Shown here: in pieces, positions 11,291 to 20,363 of the stretch
Layout of the letters: each line of letters starts with the position of its first letter
Position numbering within the stretch: the first letter of the stretch is position 1
The notes under the pieces: generated by a model
Seen by the model: only the letters and a program-made list of their open reading frames with translations
Databases searched by the model: none
Told to the model about the DNA's origin: nothing
Assembly (NCBI GenBank): GCA_009602725.1
Contig: WELB01000017.1
Coordinates: 562,599-594,935, forward strand
Origin: Spirogloea muscicola
Lineage: Eukaryota; Streptophyta; Zygnematophyceae; Spirogloeales; Spirogloeaceae
Length of the DNA: 32,337 bases
Reading direction: 5' to 3'
Position numbers and translations under genes: made by a program

Positions 11291-11512
11291 GCGGCAGGGG
11301 CAAGGCGGCAGGGAGGACAAGGAGGGTAAATACGCAGACCACCCGGTAAGCGACGAGTTTGTTCCCCTTTGAGTCTGCAGCGCTCCCAAGCACTCGCGAT
11401 TCACCAGCGTGCTGGTCGTGCATTAGCCCAGGCTAATGGCTTCCGTGGAGGTGGTTCGGCTCCTTGATATAGCTTGTCAGATATGCATGTGCTTACTCGG
11501 GGATATTAGCGT
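11286..11512 (+). mobile_element. Opposite-strand retrotransposon C-terminal fragment, subfamily 1
   Basis: Plus strand reads GKYADHPVSDEFVPL, then in a shifted frame SLQRSQALAIHQRAGRAL and AQANGFRGGGSAP. A TGA follows, then YSLSDMHVLTRGY-stop. The order matches the family C-terminus, with an internal deletion after FVPL. It overlaps the minus-strand chimera, so the interval is a head-on patchwork of pieces of one family. Confidence 0.75.
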
Positions 11513-11556
11513 CCCCCTTAGCCAGCTCATTACCCAGTTAACAGGACATTTGCTAG

Positions 11557-11716
11557 AATTGAAAGGGCTCGCCCATTGAGGATAGGGGCTGGACAAGCCA
11601 GCCCAAAAAGAATGAACAAAGAACGATAAGGGGGCCAGAGGCAGCCAGAGGAAGCGCTAAGAAACCAAAGCACACAAAGAAAGAAAGCAGCTACAAATTA
11701 CTCAGTAACCCCTGCT
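11557..11716 (-). repeat. Right arm of the 160-bp inverted repeat (retrotransposon 3' UTR)
   Basis: Reverse complement of 10788-10947. It holds the hairpin GGGCTGG-acaag-CCAGCCC at 11586-11604. It is the 3' UTR of the minus-strand ORF end just to its right. Confidence 0.85.
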
Positions 11717-11855
11717 AAGCAGCCGCAAATCAGAGAGGCTAGGGTCCTGGAAGTGGGTCCCCTGGACAGAGCCAGAGGCAGCAGCGAGGGCTCTCCCGGC
11801 ACGAAGGTGCAGCGCACGGGCCATGGACCTCTGCAGCGAGACGGCCAAGCGCANG
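11702..11855 (-). mobile_element. Retrotransposon ORF end, subfamily 2, containing direct duplication copy 2
   Basis: Minus strand encodes RLAVSLQRSMARALHLRAG, AASGSVQGTHFQD, then SLSDLRLLSRGY and TGA. The segment 11745-11855 is the second copy of the 110-bp duplication. The single N at 11854 and the abrupt change to NEP1 coding sequence mark either an insertion point or an assembly join. Confidence 0.8.
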
Positions 11856-13822
11856 ACCGCGGGCGGCGACGGCGGCGGCGGCGGCGGCGGCACTGGCGGC
11901 GGCAAAGACGGGGGCGAGGTCATATTCATCCTAGAGAAGGCCTCGCTCGAGGCCGCCAAGGTTGGCAAGGTGCGCATGAGCAACGCCAGGCTTCTGCGAC
12001 CCTCCTTCTTGCCGTGAGCTCTTACTGGGCATGAGACGCTAGCCAGCGGGCCAAGGAGCTGAGGTTGCTTCAGTCGAAGCTCCTGAGCTGCTTCCCAAGT
12101 TGCTGGATCAGGCCGCCGCTTAACTCTCATGCCAAAGGCACTGATGCTGCCGTTGTCATGTGAGCCTGTCCTCAAGAGACGGAGCTTCCTTTGCCGCTTT
12201 ATCATGTCGTAGACGTACCAGCTCCTGAACTGCGACGACCACGCCAACTTCCTTCGAAAGCACAAGCGCGACCCTGCACTGTACCGCCCTGACATTGTGC
12301 ATCAGGTGAGAGCTAACGGCGGTTTGTCGGGCTCTTGGCTTATTTGATCAACTTCATCAGCCCACACAATGCATCCCACAGCATGAGTTACATTGCTGGG
12401 ATGGCCTTAGTGCTGGGAGTTGCCCTCAATCAGCTGGACTATTAAAATTCGTTAAGTTTCTGTCTTCGTGCTCCATGTGAGGAGCTTCTTCTCCTTGGAC
12501 AAGCGGTCTCTGCCCCAGCTGTTTTGACGGAGAGCGCTGTGTACGAGGACCTTCGAAAGCCTGCTCTTGATCAGCTCAGAGGATGTTCTGACATATTTTG
12601 CAACACACTGATGGAGATTAAGTGCACGTGTGGGCAGACACTGTTGTCCATTCTGGACAGCCCTTTGAACAAGGCTGGACATCTTAAGGGACTGTACGTG
12701 CTGACTGATCGCAACGTGCTCATCGAAGTGAATCCTCACATTCGAATACCTCGCACCTTCAAGCGCTTTTGCGGCCTGATGGGTCAGTGACGCCAATTCA
12801 CCCATGCCTTAGCTGTTCTTGTGCCATCACTTCTGAAAACATGTGCAGAAACATCTACATGCTGAACGCCAGGTCGCAAGCTGGCGTCCGGCTCTGCTTG
12901 TACCAAGGCTTACCTTTGAGACCCTTTGACTGGAGCCTGGCGGCTTGTTCTTGTTATTGTGTCAAGCAGTCCAACTGCTCCAAAAGCTTAGCATAAGAGC
13001 AACCAATGGCCCGGACAAGCTCTTACGGGTCGTCAAGCAACCAGTCACCAAGTACTTACCGGTTGGTTGTCGCCGCATAGGTCAGCCCGAAAACCATCTA
13101 TACTTTTTTATGGAATTCCTTTGCTTGGCTGGGCGGTTTGCCCGTACATTTCAACAGAGAAATCTTTGACAGAGTGAGCAGCACTCCAGGTTGTTGATTC
13201 TCAGCAAGGCTTGATCATCATGAGCTGGGCTGTTGGTAGGCTTATCCGTCAGTGCTCCAAAGGTTGTGACCTTGAGAGACTATGTGGCCGCTTGTGGAAA
13301 TGCACCTCTTGTCTTTGTGGTGAGCTTTGAAGTGGATTATGTCCTCCTTGCTTGATATGCAAAAGTCTAGGCCCCAAGATGAAGCCTTGGTATGAAGCTT
13401 GTAGGCGTGCATTACAAGGACTGAGGGTCTCTGCAGCCGCATCTTCATTGTCTTTCAGCAATACAGTTGTCTTTCAGTGGTACAGTTCCAAGCAGCATCT
13501 GATCTAATATCAGTCTGTCATTGTAGGAGTTGACTCGTCAAGGCATGTTGTCGTCCAGGTAGGAACTATGGCCCATGGCAAGATTGAGGCAGATTATACT
13601 GACGACTTTGTGGCAGGTAACGAAAGTGGTTTCCCTCCTCTAGTCATGCATGCAATCGCTTGGTAGGAGGAGGATCTTTTGCTGCTGGAGAGAGAAGAGG
13701 GGCTGGGCTAACATCTGCTTGTGCATTGGTGCCATACTGCAGTCTCGGAGTACCCTCTAAGTGCAGCCTGTTGCGTCGGTCGCATATGCAATGCACTGGA
13801 GCTTAAGTATGGCATTCTTTGA
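11853..13822 (+). CDS. EMG1: Ribosomal RNA small-subunit pseudouridine N1-methyltransferase Nep1/Emg1
   Basis: SPOUT-class methyltransferase that methylates a hypermodified pseudouridine in 18S rRNA and is needed for 40S biogenesis in the nucleolus. Seven exons with consistent phases: 11853-11969, 12213-12305, 12638-12782, 12970-13080, 13240-13319, 13559-13616, 13743-13822 (TGA). They give 227 residues, close to human and yeast Nep1. Signatures in order: [34 protein letters not shown] (Asp equivalent to human D86), [87 protein letters not shown] and a C-terminal YGIL. The first codon reads ANG; T at the N gives ATG, as in the duplicate at 11055-11057, followed by a poly-Gly run. The start therefore sits exactly at the edge of retrotransposon DNA, so the true 5' end could be missing. 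Family assignment is very strong. Confidence 0.93.
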
Positions 13823-14396
13823 TTTAGTTATCGAATGTCAAAATTTAGCGTGTCATCTGAGGACAGACCCGACCTGTACAAAGTAGGGACAGGCCTCCCC
13901 ATTCAATTTATTCATTTGCTTACACAGCTTAACATTCTCTCGAGTGCATAGTCATTAAAAAGTCAGCCTAGCAATGTGGCATGTCAGTCAGGTGTGGTCA
14001 TTATGGCGGGTTGAAGGAGGGGCTCATTTATAGGAACTCCTCCTTTGTGTGCTACATGGGTGATGCTTTGAAGATCGCAATGGCCCTCTCTGTTTGCGCT
14101 TGCATGGGAAGCTTGGAGCTCGAAATCAGAGACTCTTCAGGTTGCCACTCTCTCCAAGCCGGCAGTCAATGCGGCCCCATGCTGTCCATCAGTGGCTAGG
14201 AGCTGCTTCAGTTGCTGCTGTCAGGTGCTAGCAGAACTAGACAAGGAAATGCGACGAAGGGCAAAGCGGCTGTGAGAGAGCCAGCCTAGTGTGTACAACA
14301 AATGATTTTGAGGCGATGACAGCGCGAGGCCTGCACAAAGTGCAAAGACACGTCTGCTCGCCTTGACTTCTGTATTTGGACGCCAAGAGACTCTGA
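13823..14396. other. Downstream region of NEP1; no feature recognised
   Basis: About 570 bases. A 72-codon plus frame at 13981-14199 shows no family motif, codon bias or splice context. No repeat element, tRNA or hairpin stands out. Confidence 0.4.
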
Positions 14397-14530
14397 TCAA
14401 TAATCTAAATCGCAGTGACTAAAGGGCGGAGAAGCGTCGCTCTGTCGAAAGCTGGAGGCAGCAGCCAAGGGGCGGCCTGCACGCAAGTGCATGGCAATTT
14501 TTGAGGACCGCTGCAGAAAGTTGCAAGGAG
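14397..14530 (-). mobile_element. Degenerate retrotransposon ORF end
   Basis: Minus strand reads MHLRAGRPLAAASSFRQSD, a decayed match to the family C-terminus HLRAGRALAAASGFRQGD. The first and last parts are not alignable by eye, so limits are approximate. Confidence 0.6.
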
Positions 14531-14734
14531 CATTCTGAACACGTGAACGAGCGAAGAAAGGCCCGGGCTGATGAGAGCGAGGCTGGCTACCTAGGAAGAT
14601 GTCCGGCGGTGGTGCATGCACAGGGACCGCCGGCCTGGTAAGCAGAAGCTCTTTTAGAAGGAGCTGGTGAATGTGAAAGGCCTAAACAGAGATCTGTCCA
14701 TCAAAAAGGGTGCGTTGGCTGCGGAAAGGCCGGC

Positions 14735-14880
14735 CCCAAAAAGGAATGAACAAAGTCCAGAGAAGAGAGAAGGCGCGCGGTGCGCATGAAATTATAGCGA
14801 GGCCAATTCAAGCCAACACATTGTTCAGGCAGAAAGTGCAGAAAGTGCAAAGAATGCAGCGCAAAGAATGTGGCTACATG
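14735..14880 (-). mobile_element. Retrotransposon 3' UTR fragment
   Basis: Contains the family blocks CCCCAAAAAGGAATGAACAA, GAAGGCGCGCGGTGCGCATG, and GGCCAATTCAAGCCAACACA. The same blocks occur near 15830, 17335, 23855, 26515 and, reversed, 25610 and 26950. Confidence 0.75.
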
Positions 14881-14897
14881 AAATGACGCCCTATACT

Positions 14898-15320
14898 AGG
14901 AGGGCCGGAGGTGCCACAAAGCGGGGGGAGCCGTGCTGACGGGGGCCATATCGACTCGACCTGCACCGCTTGTGGAGCTGCTTGAGGAGGGTGAGGAAGC
15001 AGCAATGGCAGGAGGGACGGCGGGTGGGGAAAGGAGGGCCAGAGGTGCCACAGAGCGGGGGGAGCCGTGCTGACGGGGGCCTTGTCGACTCGACCTGTAC
15101 CGCTCGTGGAGATGCTAAGGGGAGGGTGAGGAAGCCGCAATGGCAGAAGGGAGGGCGGGTGGGGGAAAGGAGGGCCGGAGGTGCCGCAGAGCGGGGGGAG
15201 CCGTGCTGACGGGGGCCATGACGACTCGACCTGTACCGCTGGTGGAGCTGCTAGAGGAGGGTGAGGAAGCAGCAATGGCAGGGGGATGGCGGGGGGGGAG
15301 GAGGGCCGGTGGTGCCGCGG
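14898..15320. repeat. Minisatellite, about 3.2 tandem units of 131-136 bp
   Basis: Units start with AGGAGGGCCGGAGGTGCC or close variants at 14898, 15032, 15168 and 15299. Each has AGCCGTGCTGACGGGGGCC and GACTCGACCTG at the same offsets, and GGTGAGGAAGC near its end. Spacings are 134, 136 and 131 bases, so reading frame is not kept between units. The array lies inside a long Pro/Ser-rich minus frame (15617-14874), which is probably a compositional by-product. Confidence 0.88.
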
Positions 15321-15814
15321 CCGCCAAGAGTTGGATGGCTGAAGGGACAGAACCTCGCTCGTACTCAGGCCGTCGCTGCCCGTGAAGAGAGGAGGCGCTT
15401 GGTAGGGGAAGAAGAGCTCGGCTCCCGCCGGGGTAGAGGAGGCCGGGGCGCCCGAGGCCGCCGCCGCGGGGCGTGAAGCGGCGGGAGGAGCAGCTGCCGC
15501 TGGCGCAGGCACGGGGAACTGCTGCCCAGCCGTGGGAGACCGGGGGAACTCGGCAGCGGCGAGGGATCCGGAGGGGGGGGCCCAGGGTCTGCCGCGGCCT
15601 TGAGCGTGGGGCCCCAAGAAGCCCCGGGGCCTGGCGCGGCCAAGAGCTCGTCGGCGCCAGCTCGCCAGCCGGCGGCAGCGGGGGGGGCGAAAGGACCGCC
15701 GCCGCCGCCGCGGCGGGGGGAGGCAAGCGCGGGCGCCCCAACGGTCGGGTTACAAGTCCAGAGGAGCAGCCGATCGAAAAGGGGGTGAGGGCTGCGAAGA
15801 AGATGAGCTCGCCC
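15321..15814. other. GC-rich low-complexity segment
   Basis: Very GC-rich sequence with runs of G and CCG/CGG triplets, giving long Pro/Ala/Arg frames on all sides. It separates the minisatellite from a retrotransposon tail and may belong to that element or to a GC-rich insertion in its 3' UTR. No conserved domain is visible in any frame. Confidence 0.45.
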
Positions 15815-16111
15815 GTAGAAGAGAGAGAGAAGGCGCGCGGGGCGCATGAATTGAAAGGGAGGCCAATTCAATCCAATACATTGTTCAGGCAGAGTCGAGT
15901 GCAGACTAAACAATGCTACATAATACGGAGACCTAATCTAAGGTACCTAAGATGACATTAGTACCCACGGGTGAGCACAAACAAATCTGACAAGCTAACT
16001 TGGGGAGCTGGAGCGCCGCCACGAAAGCCGGAGGCCTGACTTAGAGCGCGCCCTGCACGTTGATGAAGAGCCAATGCTTGCGAGCGCTGCAAACTAAGCG
16101 AGAGCCGCATT
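15815..16111 (-). mobile_element. Retrotransposon subfamily 1: ORF end and 3' UTR, cut by assembly gap
   Basis: From the gap leftward the minus strand encodes MRLSLSLQRSQALALHQRAG, then ALSQASGFRGGAPAPQ, VSLSDLFVLTRGY and a stop near 15958. The 3' UTR follows, with GGCCAATTCAATCCAATACA and GAAGGCGCGCGGGGCGCATG. Homologous copies are at 25366-25680 (+), 26508-26640 (-) and 32274-32337 (+). Confidence 0.85.
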
Positions 16112-16868
16112 NNNNNNNNNNNNNNNNNNNNNNNNNNNNNNNNNNNNNNNNNNNNNNNNNNNNNNNNNNNNNNNNNNNNNNNNNNNNNNNNNNNNNNNNN
16201 NNNNNNNNNNNNNNNNNNNNNNNNNNNNNNNNNNNNNNNNNNNNNNNNNNNNNNNNNNNNNNNNNNNNNNNNNNNNNNNNNNNNNNNNNNNNNNNNNNNN
16301 NNNNNNNNNNNNNNNNNNNNNNNNNNNNNNNNNNNNNNNNNNNNNNNNNNNNNNNNNNNNNNNNNNNNNNNNNNNNNNNNNNNNNNNNNNNNNNNNNNNN
16401 NNNNNNNNNNNNNNNNNNNNNNNNNNNNNNNNNNNNNNNNNNNNNNNNNNNNNNNNNNNNNNNNNNNNNNNNNNNNNNNNNNNNNNNNNNNNNNNNNNNN
16501 NNNNNNNNNNNNNNNNNNNNNNNNNNNNNNNNNNNNNNNNNNNNNNNNNNNNNNNNNNNNNNNNNNNNNNNNNNNNNNNNNNNNNNNNNNNNNNNNNNNN
16601 NNNNNNNNNNNNNNNNNNNNNNNNNNNNNNNNNNNNNNNNNNNNNNNNNNNNNNNNNNNNNNNNNNNNNNNNNNNNNNNNNNNNNNNNNNNNNNNNNNNN
16701 NNNNNNNNNNNNNNNNNNNNNNNNNNNNNNNNNNNNNNNNNNNNNNNNNNNNNNNNNNNNNNNNNNNNNNNNNNNNNNNNNNNNNNNNNNNNNNNNNNNN
16801 NNNNNNNNNNNNNNNNNNNNNNNNNNNNNNNNNNNNNNNNNNNNNNNNNNNNNNNNNNNNNNNNNNNN
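16112..16868. other. Assembly gap (757 N)
   Basis: A run of N flanked on both sides by minus-strand copies of the same retrotransposon family: subfamily 1 on the left, subfamily 2 on the right. Reading frames drawn across it are artefacts. Confidence 0.99.
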
Positions 16869-17275
16869 GGACGAGACCCGGAAGCAGCAACAAGAGCACG
16901 GCCCGCGCGCGAGTGGACGGCATGAGCGAGGGAGCGTTGAAGGGACACGGAGAGCCGCATCCGGAAAACCTGGGCCAGGGAGCCGGCCGCGTTGAAGCCG
17001 GGCAGCCCCCCTGGCGGACCCGGCCGCCGCTCCATGGCCTGCCGGGCAAGCCGCTGGAGGAGATCCAGCCAGCCGCTGCCATAAGCCCCGTGGACGTCTA
17101 CGGCAAGGGCCGCGAACTCATCACCTGGGGGGTGATCGGCATACTTCCGCTCCTTGCCCCGGGCTGCCAAAGCGACCGCATGCCCAGCGGTCGTCGCCGA
17201 CTCGGCTGCGAAGGGCCCAGCCCACACGCGACTGACAGCCCAGAGAAAATGAAGCCTCAACCAAGCATTTGAGGA
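16869..17275 (-). mobile_element. Retrotransposon subfamily 2: RLE-like C-terminal region
   Basis: Minus strand reads GKERKYADHPPGDEFAALAV, then DVHGAYGSGWLDLLQRLARQ, LPGFNAAGSLAQVFRMRL and SVSLQRSLAHAVHSRAGRAL into the gap. It is one continuous frame from about 17160 to 16869. In this class of elements KY plus the following hydrophobic block lies downstream of the endonuclease core. One of the best-preserved copies, although both ends are lost. Confidence 0.82.
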
Positions 17276-17900
17276 CACTTCCAGTAGAGGGCGACGACTG
17301 TGATGGCCAGCCCAAGAAAGCGTGAACAACCGAGAGAGAAGTCGCGCGGAGCGCATGAAATGAAAGGGAGGCCAATACAAGCCAATACATAGTTCCGGCA
17401 GAGTCTAGTGCAACATAGACAAGGCTTCGTAAAGCGGAGCTCGAAGGGAAGAGGTGGGCGAGGGCTTTCACAGCCCTTGCACCCTCGGGAGATTACCGTA
17501 GCCACTTTAGCATAGGGCTTCATTCGATGGAGCCCCACTTTTTTGCACTAGCTTTGCCTGAACAGTGCACTGCGATAGATTGGCCTCCCTTCCATGTGAT
17601 GAGCACCGCGCGCGTGCTTTACCTGCCTCCGGAAAAGGAATGGAGTGCGTATTGAGCGGTTGGAGAAGAAATTGGCTGTCTCAATGGGGGCAAGGGCTGT
17701 GAAAAGAGAATGAGCTCGCCCATAGAAGAGAGGGCTGGCAGAAGCCAGCCAAAAAGAATGGACAAAATCCAAAGAGCTACAGGAGAATCACTCAGTAACC
17801 TCTGCTAGGCAGCCGCAGGTTGGAGATGCTAAGCCAGCCCGAAAGCGGTTGGAGGGGCCGTGAGTGGCCAAGTACAGTGGCAAGCACAGTGACAGAGTGT
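17276..17900. mobile_element. Mosaic of retrotransposon 3' UTR pieces in both orientations
   Basis: Minus-oriented tail at 17330-17440 (TCGCGCGGAGCGCATGAAAT, GGCCAATACAAGCCAATACA). Plus-oriented homologous piece at 17555-17620. Hairpin GGCTGGC-agaa-GCCAGCC at 17733-17750. Minus ORF-end remnant at 17790-17830 (ACTCAGTAACCTCTGC, the reverse of the RGY-stop codons). Boundaries are approximate. Confidence 0.7.
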
Positions 17901-18428
17901 ACTACATCCACCTGCCGCGATGCTGACGCTCAGTGACCTCGAGTCGGCACGTCAATCGGGCCGCACGTGGGGCTTGAGTGGGCGGGCGTGCTGGGGGGCC
18001 AACCATGCGCATTGATGTGGCGGCCGGGGGGATCGGTTCTCCCACATGCGCGCCGTGCGCCCACGTCCGCCCGCCCGCCCCGTGGATGCCCCGCCGCCCC
18101 GCGCCCCCCCGGCCACCCCCTCCGCGCCCCACTTGTGGCTCCGCTACCCTCGTCGCCAAAACCCATCTGTTTGCAACCTCCATCTGATGCGCAGCTGTCC
18201 ATGTGCTTGCCTTCGTATCTGGCCACTCAGGCCTGCCATCACCATCGGGCTTCCAGCCGGCCCTGTTCATGTCGGCAGCCGCAGCCTCTCTCCTGCTCCT
18301 GCGCTCCTCCCCCACACTGCCTGCCTCCCCCGCCCTCACTCCCACCATTTGCCTCCCGCCGCCGTCGCTGCGCCCGCCCCGCCCCGCTCCTAGCGTTCCC
18401 AAAAACCCCGAATCGCTGCTCTGCCGCC
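17901..18428 (+). promoter_or_regulatory. Upstream region and probable 5' UTR of the universal stress protein gene
   Basis: A C-rich leader of about 500 bases precedes the ATG at 18429, with CCGCC runs and no coding signature that survives comparison with the spliced gene. Long plus-strand frames here are shadows of base composition. The start context is gccgccATGa, a reasonable Kozak-like site. Confidence 0.4.
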
Positions 18429-19949
18429 ATGAAACTCCTCTTCGACTGCGCCGCCGCCCGGGAGGCCAAGCCCGACACCATCCTGGTCGCCGTCGGCAGC
18501 GACCCGGAAGCCAGCATGACGACCATTCGCTGGGTGCTCACCAACCTCCGCAAGCCGAACGCTCTCATCACGCTGCTCTACGTTGTCAGCAGGGTGCCAG
18601 TCGAAGGTGAGCTGCGGCTGCCTTGCTCCTTGGAGTAGACCTTGGTGAGGATGGTGCCCCTCATTGCTCAAATAGGCAACTTGTGTTGTATCTCAGTAGT
18701 CAATTCGTGCATTGACTACACGGCTCAGCATTCCCAAAGTAGCTTGTTGTTGCACCAACTAAGGCTGCCCTCTGCAAAACTGTCATGCAGTCTCTGGATC
18801 TTGTGCATGCTGGCAAAGCTTGTGCTCATCTGGGTAGTGCCCACCCTTTTGAGCAAATTCTGGCGGTACTAACAGCCCAATTTGTGTACCTGCAGGGAAA
18901 AAGTGGGTGAGAGTAAGCCGTGCAAGACTTGATGGCTTGGGGGAGCACATCCGGAATGTCATTCAACCATATCTGCATCAGCTCAGAACCATCTGTGAGA
19001 AACTTTTTGTAAGCGCCCCCACGCCCTCTTATCTATCTGCCATGAGAACGGTTGAGTCGTCGAACCTTTGCCCCTGCTTACTTGCTACTTGCTATCTTTG
19101 ATCATTCCATTGGCAAGCCACTGTGTACCCTCATTCCCATGAAATCAGCTGCAAGCACTTGTTGACGGAGATTTTGACAATGCATGCCTTGGTCGGCAGA
19201 TTCCGCACGTTGATATCAAGATTGGAATAAACAACGACAAAGGGGAGGGTATTGTGGAGCACATGAAGCTTCAGGAGACCACAAAGCTTGTGCTAAGCAC
19301 ACCAGTTACTTTCATGAGCCACTCCAGCCACCTTCTTTTTGGATCCAGCAATCAACCGACATGGTGAGCTTGTTATGGGCCATCTGCTTTGTAGCAAGTG
19401 CTGCAAGGAGATAAGAGTGCATGTGCAGAGTAACTGTCATCTCTTGGTGCATAGGGGGACCCCATGATGGACCCCATGGGGTCTGGTCAAGGAACAAGCA
19501 ACTTGCGCATGTACATGCTTTTGACTTCATGAGTACTATAAACCAGGTCGCTTGGGCGCTCTGTGGCACACTGCATCAAACATCGCTCCCACACCACATC
19601 AATCTACGTGCTTCAGAATGATCAGCTCTTGTATCACAAAGGGGCAGTCAGTCACAAGGAGACTGTATTAGAGCAATCGGCTGCTGCTGCTGACACGAGT
19701 AGAGAAGGTACCACAATCACAATCAGCATCCATACCCCTTCACCTGTCAGCAGTAGCTTTGTGTGCTGGCTTGGTGTAGGAAATTACATGAATCAGGCAC
19801 GGCTTTCGGCTTTTTGCGATTGGCATGCTGCACTCGCCATAAGAGGAACAGCAGTACAAGTGATCTAACAAGTGTTTTTTTCTCATCTTGCAGACAGTGG
19901 CCTGATTGCCGTACACAATCTCCAGGTGCCTGCTAAGCAAACAACGTGA
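18429..19949 (+). CDS. Universal stress protein (UspA-domain) of the plant U-box-kinase-associated type, five exons
   Basis: Exons 18429-18606, 18897-19018, 19149-19363, 19547-19707, 19894-19949 (TGA) join in phase to 243 residues. The Rossmann-like USP fold is visible: strand 1 TILVAVGSDPEASMTTIRW, LITLLYVVSRVPVE, a long helix (ARLDGLGEHIRNVIQPYLHQ), VDIKIGINNDKGEGIVEH, LVLSTPVTFMSHSSHLLFGS, and the last strand SIYVLQNDQL after LGRSVAHCIKHR. The last part resembles the USP domain that precedes kinase and U-box modules in plant PUB proteins. The nucleotide motif G-2x-G-9x-G(S/T) is degenerate (GSSN...GRS), so ATP binding is doubtful. Likely a cytosolic or nuclear stress-signalling protein. 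The same frame stays open for 137 codons after the TGA (next entry), so the true C-terminus is uncertain. Confidence 0.8.
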
Positions 19950-20363
19950 TCCAGCCCTCCCGCCACCTGCCTTTCGTCGTTCCATTTGGAGGAAGGTACT
20001 GGCACTGCTGCTCAGCCACTGTGGGGGGAGTCCTTGACCGCGAAGGCATCTACACTGGAATGGTCACCTCAACCCAGCCTCTTGTCCGGTGTCACGGCCA
20101 GCCTAGCTACTGTGCCGCGGTCAGGCCTTGCTAATACGACCTCTAAGTCCTGCCAGCACCTGCCTCCCTACCGCCTATCCTCTGCGACGACAGTACGCCT
20201 TGCCGCTTCCGAGGGGTCAGTCTGTGCCAGCATAGTTAAGGATGTGGATATGGAGGGCCCGAGGGACGAATTGTGGTATACTCTCAGGCGGAGCATTGAC
20301 ACCCGGCAATCCATCGAAATGAGGCACAGCAAGAGCAGCAAGGGACTAGTCTCATGTAGATGA
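19950..20363 (+). other. In-frame Ser/Thr-rich extension beyond the USP stop codon
   Basis: Directly after TGA 19947-19949 the same frame runs open for 137 codons to TGA at 20361-20363. It is Ser/Thr-rich and ends in a basic segment (DELWYTLRRSIDTRQSIEMR, HSKSSKG) that looks like disordered, phosphorylatable protein. Possible readings are readthrough, a recent premature stop in a longer USP protein, an unrecognised intron removing the stop, or chance. No domain is recognised. Confidence 0.4.

Noticed and set aside
14874-15741. Pro/Ser-rich minus-strand proteins across the minisatellite
   Set aside because: Open frames arise from GC-rich repeats; unit lengths of 131-136 break the frame, and no conserved domain appears.
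15958-17380. Long reading frames of 311-428 codons across the N run
   Set aside because: They are produced by translating N; only the flanking retrotransposon pieces are real.
17967-18638. 223-codon plus frame ahead of the USP gene
   Set aside because: It is in a different frame from the spliced USP exons and is Pro/Ala/Cys-rich from C-rich leader sequence.
1504-20363. Reassignment of TGA to a sense codon in this organism
   Set aside because: NEP1 (13820-13822) and the SCI1-like gene (29384-29386) end in TGA at family-typical C-termini, so TGA works as a stop. The in-frame TGAs are better explained gene by gene.
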